Assembly (NCBI GenBank): GCA_965228695.1
Contig: CBDDIB010000002.1
Location: 3,720,001-3,784,000 of the forward strand
Origin: JAJFJD01 sp965228695
GTDB lineage: Bacteria; Pseudomonadota; Alphaproteobacteria; UBA8366
DNA length: 64,000 nucleotides
Direction: 5' to 3'
A program made the translations under genes and the position numbers. Under the pieces are notes generated by a model. The model saw nothing but the letters and a program-made list of their open reading frames with translations, was not told the DNA's origin and made no database searches. Of this stretch, positions 54,611 through 62,106 are shown one piece after another. Each line of letters begins with the position of its first letter. Within the stretch, counting starts at the first letter, position 1.

Positions 54611-54898
54611 TCAGGCGACGAGAAACTCGAGCCGCTCTTCCGCTTTGGACGGGGCGATTTCAATGATCTCGGCGTCTACAACACCTTCCGCGACGAACGG
54701 GTCCGCATCCACGCGCCGTTGGAGGTCCGGCAGCGTCGTATTGTGCGCCAGTATGCCGCCGCCCGAACTCGGCTGGAGACTGCCGACCACCAAGAAAACG
54801 CCATCGGCAAATCCGCGGTCGATCCAATTCTTGTGGCCGTCCATGTACTGACCGGCCTGACCTTTGTTGACGGAAAATTTCAGCAGAACAATGAACAT
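54611..54898 (-). CDS. YciI-like protein
   Basis: 95 residues, ferredoxin-like fold. FIVLLKFSVNKGQAGQYMDGHKNWI with the conserved His-Asp region, GVFLVVGSLQPSSGGGILAH and DPFVAEGVVDAEIIEIAP are the family hallmarks. YciI proteins are small enzymes or subunits of unclear role. It follows tetR by 26 bp and should be under the same promoter. Confidence 0.9.
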   Translation of the reverse strand: MFIVLLKFSVNKGQAGQYMDGHKNWIDRGFADGVFLVVGSLQPSSGGGILAHNTTLPDLQRRVDADPFVAEGVVDAEIIEIAPSKAEERLEFLVA

Positions 54899-54924
54899 CG
54901 ATGGTTTTCTCCTTGGAGATTAAA

Positions 54925-55536
54925 CTAGGTGATTTCCCGCTTCGCCGCTTGGCCGGCATCGTCTGTCCCGCCTCGCACACAGGCGTCCAACCAATCGCAC
55001 AACTGCGCAACCTCCCGATCGATGAAGATTTCGTCACCAAGCGCAGCCGCGAGCGTGGCGACACCCTGGCTGCGTGCGAGAAGATGCATGGCAAGCGCAT
55101 CGGCATCCGTCTCTCGACCGAGAGCGGTGAATTGCAGGCGTAACCACGATCTGAACAGGTCAAACAGATTGTTCGCTTCGGCCCGCGCCGCATGGTCAAG
55201 CTTCGACAGTTCCGCGCTCAAGGTGCCGACAGGACAGCCGTACCGCAATATCTTGGCCCGGTTCGCGACCAAAATATGAATAAAACTTCGAATACGGTCT
55301 GCCGGGGTATTCCCGTCCAAGTCCCACTGATCCACCATCGCGCGCGTTTTCGCCAGGCGAAGCTTGATCACAGCATCAAGAATTTCGTCCTTGGTCTTGA
55401 AATGATAGTAAAAGTTGCCACGCGAAATTCGCACGGCATCCGCGATGTCCGTGAACGAGGTGTGTGCAAACCCTTGCCGGTAGAACAATTCATCGGCGGC
55501 TTCGGCGATTCTGTCCCGTGTTTTCATGTCGCCCAT
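54925..55536 (-). CDS. TetR/AcrR-family transcriptional repressor
   Basis: 203 residues from the ATG at 55536 (a second ATG lies 9 bp further in). The helix-turn-helix is TSFTDIADAVRISRGNFYYHFKTKDEILDA at about residues 27-56; the rest is the all-helical ligand and dimer domain. AGGG-type ribosome-binding signal is weak. The promoter upstream is covered by a large perfect inverted repeat, so autoregulation is likely. The co-transcribed yciI is the likely target; the ligand is unknown. Confidence 0.9.
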   Translation of the reverse strand: MGDMKTRDRIAEAADELFYRQGFAHTSFTDIADAVRISRGNFYYHFKTKDEILDAVIKLRLAKTRAMVDQWDLDGNTPADRIRSFIHILVANRAKILRYGCPVGTLSAELSKLDHAARAEANNLFDLFRSWLRLQFTALGRETDADALAMHLLARSQGVATLAAALGDEIFIDREVAQLCDWLDACVRGGTDDAGQAAKREIT

Positions 55537-55625
55537 GATTATGCCATTGCAAAACGGTGCCAGACGGCGTCCTGAACATCCCGACCACACCGCCCTTCCC
55601 CATGTGAATCGCGATCTCAGGCCAT

Positions 55626-55680
55626 GACAATGTAGGATGCTCGTCCTAGAGCTAATCTAGGACGAGCATCCTACATTGTC
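55626..55680. repeat. Perfect 25-bp inverted repeat, probable double operator of tetR
   Basis: Arms at 55626-55650 and 55656-55680 are exact reverse complements with a 5-bp centre (GCTAA). Each arm holds a smaller dyad TAGGATGCTCGTCCTA (55633-55648) and its inverse (55658-55673), with TAGGA/TCCTA half-sites and centres 25 bp apart. This is the size and spacing expected of two TetR-type operators. It lies about 90 bp before the tetR start. Confidence 0.85.
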
Positions 55681-55682
55681 AA
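55654..55682 (-). promoter_or_regulatory. Sigma-70-type promoter of tetR-yciI inside the inverted repeat
   Basis: Minus strand: -35 TTGACA (55677-55682, perfect), 17-bp spacer, -10 TAGATT (55654-55659). One operator dyad fills the spacer and the other covers the expected start site, so bound repressor would block transcription. Confidence 0.75.
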
Positions 55683-55765
55683 CACACCGATAGACCAACG
55701 CGAACCGCCAATTCGCCAGTCCATATGCAATATGCAAAGAGTGTTGGACAATTACGCGGCCGTAC

Positions 55766-55801
55766 GGTCCGCCGGGGTGCGGAAGGATTCCCCGGCGGAC
55801 C
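55766..55801 (-). terminator. Strong hairpin after the peroxiredoxin gene
   Basis: A perfect 12-bp inverted repeat (GGTCCGCCGGGG, 55766-55777, and its complement 55790-55801) with a 12-nt loop, 17 bp after the peroxiredoxin stop. No T-run follows on the minus strand, so it may be a processing or factor-assisted terminator. Confidence 0.5.
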
Positions 55802-55817
55802 ACACCTCATCAGCCGG

Positions 55818-56480
<663 letters not shown>

Positions 56481-56857
56481 ATGCCGTCTCCTTGATTTGT
56501 GCCGCGCCGGCAGGCCGCCGGCGCCGCGGGAAAAGTTGGATTTGCGTAAAACGCGGCGGCGCAACGACGCCACCGAGCCAACGCAAATAGGTTTCTTCGC
56601 GGCTGTTGTGCGGACGGTAACCGGCGTTTGTTTCGTGCTTGTTTCACGGGCCACGGTGAATTGTTTCAATTGTGTCTGACGTGCGGATTGCCGCGTCGGA
56701 CCGGCGATTCATCAATAACCAAATGGCCCATCAGCGGCTGCCCGGTGTAATTTGCCCGCTTTGGCCGCAGTGGTCATAATTGGCCGATTCATTCACATCC
56801 TCGGATTTGCGAAACCATACGGTCAGCATGGCGCGAGACCATGCAGGGAGAAAATAA
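56481..56857. other. Divergent intergenic region between peroxiredoxin and tcuA
   Basis: About 377 bp that must hold the promoters of both genes. The part near 56640-56700 is less GC-rich than the flanks. Apart from the candidate tcuA promoter I see no gene, and no copy of the tetR operator. Confidence 0.5.
56752..56780 (+). promoter_or_regulatory. Candidate promoter of tcuA
   Basis: Plus strand: -35 TTGCCC (56752-56757), 17-bp spacer, -10 CATAAT (56775-56780), giving a leader of about 70 nt. The -10 matches five of six consensus positions and the -35 four of six. Confidence 0.45.
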
Positions 56858-58345
56858 ATGCCAGATTATGATGTCATCGTTGTCGGCGCCGGGAACGCGG
56901 CCCTCGCCGCGGCCATGTCGGCCCGCGAAAACGGCGCGGACAAGGTGCTCGTGCTGGAGGCGGCGACGAGAGGCATGCGCGGCGGCAACACGCATTGGAG
57001 CGGCGGCATCCTGCGCTTCGCGTTCGACAACCCGCGTGACATCGAACCGCTGCTGCCCGGCGTTGAGGACGAGTATCTAAACTTTTACGAAGGCGTCTCT
57101 CCCTATACCGAAGACGATTTCATGGGCGACTTGCTGCGCGTCACCGCGGGCCGCACGGACCCTGAACTGTCCAAGGTTCTGGTCTCGAATTCCAAGGACA
57201 CCGTTTTTTGGGCGCACGAACGCGGCAAAATCCCGATGGAACCGGCCCGGTCGATCGCCGGCGTCGAGGTCAACGGCGTCGTGATCTGGCCAAAGGGCGC
57301 CATCGTCCGCGCCGAACACGAAGGCGTCGGGCTGTCGGCGTCGTGGTTCAAGGCCGCCGAAGCCGACGGATGCGAAATCCGTTACGAGGCGACCGGCCGC
57401 AACTTGATCCAGGACAAGGCCGGGCGCGTGGTCGGCATCACCGTCCAGGAAAAGGACGAACTGAAAGAGATCACGGCGAAGGCGGTGGTGCTGGCGTGCG
57501 GCGGCTTCGAGGCCAACGCCCAATGGCGGGCGCAGTATCTCGCGCGGCCCTGGGATCACGCCAAGGTGCGCGGCACCCGCCACAACCAGGGCGACGGCCT
57601 GCGCATGGCGATGGAGATCGGCGGGATGCCGTGCGGCCAATGGAGCGGCCGTCACTCCACGCCGATCGACGCCCACTGGCCCGACTTCGCCGACCGCAAG
57701 CTGACCGACAAAAGCAACCGGCTTTCATACCTCTACGGCGTGATGATCAACCGGAACGGCAAACGCTTCGTCGACGAGGGCGAGGACACGCAGTTCTACA
57801 CCTATGCCAAGTTCGGCGCGGCGATCCTCGACGAGCCCGGCGGCATGGCCTACCAAATCTTCGATCAGAAGACGGTCCACCTGCTGGAGCCGCGTTACGA
57901 ATACGCCAAGAAGCCGCTTAAGGCGGACACGCTGGAAGAGCTGGTCGAGATGATGGACATCGACGACAAGCCGCAGGCGATCAAGACGCTGAACGAGTAT
58001 AACGCCGCGGCGGCCGACGACGACAATTTCGACCCGTCGCAGAAGGACGGCGTTTCGACCAAGGGGCTGAACCCGGAGAAGACCAACTGGGGCATCCGGC
58101 TGGATTCACCGCCCTTCGAAGCCTATGCGGCGACCGGCGGCATTACCTTCACCTTCGGCGGCCTCAAGATCAACGAAGACGCGCAGGTGATCGGCACCGA
58201 TTGGCGCGTCATTCCCGGCCTCTACACCTGCGGCGAGATGGTGGGCAACCTGTTCCACTACAACTATCCCGCCGGTACGGGGTTGGTCTCGGGACAGGTG
58301 TTCGGCCGCATCGCGGGCCGCAACGCCGCGGCCGAAAAGGGCTAG
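56858..58345 (+). CDS. tcuA: FAD-dependent tricarballylate dehydrogenase
   Basis: 495 residues, fumarate-reductase flavoprotein fold. FAD-binding YDVIVVGAGNAALAAAMSAREN, then RGGNTHWSGGILRF, VVLACGGFEANAQWRAQYL, GTRHNQGDGLRMAMEIGG, and the C-terminal GGLKINEDAQVIG, IPGLYTCGEMVGNLFHYNYP and GTGLVSGQVFGRIAG. It oxidises tricarballylate to cis-aconitate in Salmonella. The electron-transfer partner TcuB of the classic operon is not encoded nearby. CAGGGAG precedes the ATG. It leads the operon tcuA-prpD-prpF. Confidence 0.88.
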   Translation: MPDYDVIVVGAGNAALAAAMSARENGADKVLVLEAATRGMRGGNTHWSGGILRFAFDNPRDIEPLLPGVEDEYLNFYEGVSPYTEDDFMGDLLRVTAGRTDPELSKVLVSNSKDTVFWAHERGKIPMEPARSIAGVEVNGVVIWPKGAIVRAEHEGVGLSASWFKAAEADGCEIRYEATGRNLIQDKAGRVVGITVQEKDELKEITAKAVVLACGGFEANAQWRAQYLARPWDHAKVRGTRHNQGDGLRMAMEIGGMPCGQWSGRHSTPIDAHWPDFADRKLTDKSNRLSYLYGVMINRNGKRFVDEGEDTQFYTYAKFGAAILDEPGGMAYQIFDQKTVHLLEPRYEYAKKPLKADTLEELVEMMDIDDKPQAIKTLNEYNAAAADDDNFDPSQKDGVSTKGLNPEKTNWGIRLDSPPFEAYAATGGITFTFGGLKINEDAQVIGTDWRVIPGLYTCGEMVGNLFHYNYPAGTGLVSGQVFGRIAGRNAAAEKG

Positions 58346-58359
58346 GCAAGCGAACGGGC

Positions 58360-59757
58360 ATGCGACAGGACAGCGGCACGGCACAGGCCACGGATCACAC
58401 CCGCGCACTCGCGGAGGCGATGTGCGGCCTGTCCCTCGCCGCCCTGTCGAGCGAAGACGTCGAGCAACTCAAACGTCTCGTGCTGGATCATCTTGGCGTT
58501 GCGCTGCGCGGCGCTTCCTTGCCGTGGAGCCAATCGCTGCAGGACTACGCCCGGCATTACGACGGCACCGGTCCGTGCGTCGTGATCGGCAGCCCAATGC
58601 GAACGACGGCCCCCGTTGCGGCACTGGTCAACGGCACCGCCGCGCACGGGCTGGAAATGGATGACACCCATGACGAATCCCTGAGCCATCCCGGCTGTGT
58701 CGTGATCGCCACTGCCTTGGCGGTTGGCACCGCCCAGAAAAGGGCCGGCGCGGACGTGCTGGCGGCCATCGCGGCGGGATACGAGGTTATGGCGCGGGCG
58801 GGCATGGGCACGGGCGCGTCCGAGACGGTGCATAAGGGATTTCATTCCACCGCGCTTTACGGCTGCTTCGGCGCCACGACCGCCGCCGGGCTTCTCTTGG
58901 GCCAAGACGCGCAGATCCTGTGTCGGTCCTGGGGGCTTGTGCTGTCCATGGCGGGTGGTTCCAAGCAGTTCGCCCACGATCCGCAAGGCACGACCGTCAA
59001 GCGGCTGCACGGCGGCATTCCCGCTCATAGCGGCACGCTGGCCGCCGAGTTCGCGAGCCGTGGGATCGACGGCCCCGACGGCGCGCTCGACGGCACCTAC
59101 GGGCTCGGCAATCTGTTCGGCGACAAGCCCGACCCAACAAAGCTGCTTCGCAAATCCGATGAGCCATTGCAGATCCATCGCATCAGCTTCAAGCCCTATC
59201 CTTGCTGCCGCCTGTTCCACTCCACGATCGACGCGCTCGGCGAGGTAACCGACGACTTCACGACATCGCCGGACGAGATACAGGCCATCCAAGTCGGCGC
59301 GCCCGAGGTCATGCTGACCCAGCATATGATGCGGCGCCCGGATTCGGTCATGGCCGCGCAATACGCCCTGCCCTTCGCCCTCGCCACGAGCCTGCTTGCG
59401 GACCGGCATGCCTTCGAATCCTATACGGACGCCTATTGGCGCGATCCGGCGATCCTCGACCTGTCGGACCGGGTGGACGCGGAACAGGACCCTGCGATCG
59501 AACAGCATTTTCCATCACATTTCGGCAGTTGGGTGGAAGTGACGCTCAAGAATGGCGAGAAACGCCGCGCAACTGTGTTGGATTCCTATGGCACGGCGGA
59601 GCGGCCGATGCCGCGGGACGCCATCGAGCGCAAGTTTCGCACCCTTGCCACTGTCGATTTCCCAGAATTTGATTGCGACGCCGCCTTCCGTGCCATCGAT
59701 GGCTTGCCGGAGGTGGCCGACCCATCCCCGCTGATGGCGCAATTCGCCCAAACTTGA
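58360..59757 (+). CDS. MmgE/PrpD family protein
   Basis: 465 residues from the ATG at 58360, 14 bp after tcuA; the frame extends into tcuA but is not coding there. Family features: LKRLVLDHLGVALRG, VNGTAAHGLEMDDTHDESLSHPG with the acidic and histidine residues of the active site, KGFHSTALYGCFGATTAAGLLLG, KRLHGGIPAHSGTLAAEFA and YPCCRLFHSTIDAL. Likely hydratase/dehydratase acting on the product of TcuA, such as cis-aconitate; that is inference from the operon. Confidence 0.9.
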   Translation: MRQDSGTAQATDHTRALAEAMCGLSLAALSSEDVEQLKRLVLDHLGVALRGASLPWSQSLQDYARHYDGTGPCVVIGSPMRTTAPVAALVNGTAAHGLEMDDTHDESLSHPGCVVIATALAVGTAQKRAGADVLAAIAAGYEVMARAGMGTGASETVHKGFHSTALYGCFGATTAAGLLLGQDAQILCRSWGLVLSMAGGSKQFAHDPQGTTVKRLHGGIPAHSGTLAAEFASRGIDGPDGALDGTYGLGNLFGDKPDPTKLLRKSDEPLQIHRISFKPYPCCRLFHSTIDALGEVTDDFTTSPDEIQAIQVGAPEVMLTQHMMRRPDSVMAAQYALPFALATSLLADRHAFESYTDAYWRDPAILDLSDRVDAEQDPAIEQHFPSHFGSWVEVTLKNGEKRRATVLDSYGTAERPMPRDAIERKFRTLATVDFPEFDCDAAFRAIDGLPEVADPSPLMAQFAQT

Positions 59758-59826
59758 CCTATTGGCCCGGCGGTTCTATGCCCATATGAACGGCCCACAG
59801 GAACACTCGCGTTCGGAGGAAAGTAA

Positions 59827-61008
59827 ATGAAACAACGCCGTATCCCCGCCGCCTTCATGCGCGGCGGCACCAGCAACGCCATCGTGTTCCGCCAGGGCGA
59901 CCTGCCCGAAGACCGCGCGCTGTGGGACAAGATCTTCCTCGCCGCGATGGGCACGCCGGACCCGAACGGCCGGCAGTTGAACGGCATGGGCGGCGGCATC
60001 TCGTCACTGTCGAAGGTCTGCGTCGTCGGCCCGCCGTCGCACCCCGATGCCGATATCGACTACACCTTTGCCCAGATCGGCGTGCAGAAGGAAACCGTCG
60101 GCTATGCCGCCAATTGCGGCAACATGTCCGCCGCGATGGGCCCCTTCGCGATCGACGAAGGCATCATCTCGGCCGACGGCACGAAAGCCATGGTCCGAAT
60201 CCACAACACCAACACGAAGAAAATCATCCACGCCCATTTCGAATTGGACGAGGGTCTCGCCGCCGTCGACGGAGACTACGAACTGCGCGGCGTTTCCGGC
60301 ACGGGGTCGCCCGTTCGCCTGGAATTCCGCGATCCCGCCGGGGCGGCGACCGGCCGCTTGCTGCCAACCGGCAACACGCTCGACGAATTGGACGTACCGG
60401 GGCTGGGCCGCATCGAAGTCTCGATGGTCGATGCCGGCAATCCCGTGGTGTTCGTCGAATCATCGACGCTCGGCGTGGAAGGCACCGAACTGCCCGCCGA
60501 TATAGACGCCGACGCCGAGCTGATGGCGAAGCTCGAAGCGATCCGGACCCATGGCGCGGTTCAGATGGGCTTGGCGAAGACCCCCGAAGAAGCGCTGACC
60601 GTCGTGCCCTTCGTCGGCTTCATCGCGCCGGCGAAGGACGCCAAGACGATCTCCGGCGACCCCAATCCCGCTTCGGACGGCGACGTGACCGCGCGCATTC
60701 TGTCATCGGGCAATACGCATCGGGCGCTGCCCCTCACCTGCTCGATCTGCACGACGGTCGCGTCCCGGATCGAGGGGACGCTGGTTCACCGGCATGCCCG
60801 GCCGACGGACAACCCGAAAGACGATCTCAACATCATGCAGCCCTCGGGCATTATCACCGTGGCGTCCAACGTCTACATGAAAGGCAACGCGTGGCATGCC
60901 GAATACGGCGCAACCTATCGGACACAGCGCCGCCTGTTCGACGGCTTCGTCTACTTGCCGGCGTCGCGGGTTCCGGAACTGACACCGGACGGAAAGGTCG
61001 CGGCCTGA
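59827..61008 (+). CDS. prpF: PrpF family isomerase (aconitate / 4-oxalomesaconate tautomerase type)
   Basis: 393 residues, two diaminopimelate-epimerase-like domains. QRRIPAAFMRGGTSNAIVF, GMGGGISSLSKVCVVG, FAQIGVQKETVGYAANCGNMSAAMGPFA with the catalytic cysteine, and MKGNAWHAEYGATYRTQRRLFDG are hallmarks. PrpF moves double bonds or interconverts cis and trans aconitate-like acids. GGAGGAAAG lies before the ATG. It is the third gene after tcuA and prpD, 69 bp downstream. Confidence 0.93.
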   Translation: MKQRRIPAAFMRGGTSNAIVFRQGDLPEDRALWDKIFLAAMGTPDPNGRQLNGMGGGISSLSKVCVVGPPSHPDADIDYTFAQIGVQKETVGYAANCGNMSAAMGPFAIDEGIISADGTKAMVRIHNTNTKKIIHAHFELDEGLAAVDGDYELRGVSGTGSPVRLEFRDPAGAATGRLLPTGNTLDELDVPGLGRIEVSMVDAGNPVVFVESSTLGVEGTELPADIDADAELMAKLEAIRTHGAVQMGLAKTPEEALTVVPFVGFIAPAKDAKTISGDPNPASDGDVTARILSSGNTHRALPLTCSICTTVASRIEGTLVHRHARPTDNPKDDLNIMQPSGIITVASNVYMKGNAWHAEYGATYRTQRRLFDGFVYLPASRVPELTPDGKVAA

Positions 61009-61441
61009 CCCGCGCCGACGCCACAGGAAAGCACCCGGATAAAATAAAAGGCCTCGACGCAAGTCGAGGCCATTAAAGTGATGCGGAAAGGTACCGGTTC
61101 ATCCGGCTTTTTGTATTTTCTTCTTACCGTCGGCGCCGTTCTGTTTCGAGCTGCCGGACCAGTGTGTCGGTTAATCGATCCACCTAACGTTGTGCGTTTT
61201 CCGGTGACTTTTACTACCTGTTGCCTAATCGCGGATTGTGATTGCGTTCCTGATCGCCAGTCGTCCGGACATTACACAATTGCGTCATGTTTGCCAACCC
61301 CTTGAAAATTAACAATTTCAGTTGTATGCACTTCGCGTTATTACTCTTTATGCGTGTATGTTTTGTTAACACTTCGCCAACTGAAACGGCAAGCCCCTGC
61401 AATTGCATACAAAGTGGCAATCAAAAATCTGCACGCGTCGG
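61009..61441. other. Low-GC intergenic region after prpF
   Basis: About 430 bp between convergent genes. It holds a terminator hairpin at its left end. From about 61100 to 61440 the base composition is clearly more AT-rich than anywhere else in the window. I see no gene with coding character and no mobile element. Confidence 0.5.
61041..61071 (-). terminator. Bidirectional hairpin terminator between prpF and the methyltransferase gene
   Basis: A perfect 9-bp stem (GGCCTCGAC, 61050-61058, and 61063-61071) with a GCAA loop on the plus strand. Read on the minus strand it is followed by TTTTATTTTA, a good intrinsic terminator. It lies 41 bp after the prpF stop and may also stop plus-strand transcription. 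Confidence 0.75.
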
Positions 61442-62065
61442 TTAGGACAACACCGCTTCACCATCGAAATGCCAAGTCAGGAATTTCGGCCCCTTCACCA
61501 GATATCCCTCGTCCAGCCTGCGGAACCGGAAATCGGCCGCCTCGACGAGCCCCGCGATATCTCGGTTGAGATGGCAGCCCCCGGCGCACCGTCCCCACAG
61601 CGGGTCCAACCGATCCTGCCATCGCGCAACGGCGGGCGCGGGTGCGCGGCCGTGTTCGATGAAGACAAGCACGCCACTCGGCTTGAGGACGCGCCGGATT
61701 TCCGCCAGCGCGCGGCCGATATCCGGGATCAAACACATCGTCCATGTCGATATCACGGTATCGAACGCGCCCTGCGCAAAGGGCAATTCCTCCGCAGATC
61801 CATGATGAAGAGTCACCGGAAACCGTACCTGCGTCACCGCGTTCCCCGCCATGCCCAGGAGCGCCGACGACGGATCGATCCCATCGACGGAGGCGACGCT
61901 CGCACCATAATGCGGCAGGTTAAGACCGGAGCCGATGCCGATTTCGAGCACGCGCCCGGCCGCGGCCGGCACGATCCGTGCCCGCTGACGGCGGACTTCC
62001 GGATTTTTCATCGACACGTGCAACAGGCGCGGCAGCACGTAACGGTCGTAAAGGCGCATGACCAT
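61442..62065 (-). CDS. Class I SAM-dependent methyltransferase
   Basis: 207 residues. SAM-binding motif I is GRVLEIGIGSGLNLPHYG, followed by DGIDPSSALLGMA and the post-motif FDTVISTWTMCLIPDIGRAL and RVLKPSGVLVFIEHGRAP. The C-terminal GCHLNRDIAGLVEAADF with KGPKFLTWHFDGEA resembles UbiE/METTL7-type lipid or small-molecule methyltransferases. Substrate unknown. Confidence 0.9.
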   Translation of the reverse strand: MVMRLYDRYVLPRLLHVSMKNPEVRRQRARIVPAAAGRVLEIGIGSGLNLPHYGASVASVDGIDPSSALLGMAGNAVTQVRFPVTLHHGSAEELPFAQGAFDTVISTWTMCLIPDIGRALAEIRRVLKPSGVLVFIEHGRAPAPAVARWQDRLDPLWGRCAGGCHLNRDIAGLVEAADFRFRRLDEGYLVKGPKFLTWHFDGEAVLS

Positions 62066-62106
62066 GGCTCCGGTCTTAGGAAGAACGGCTTGTCCTTCCG
62101 TCAGAC

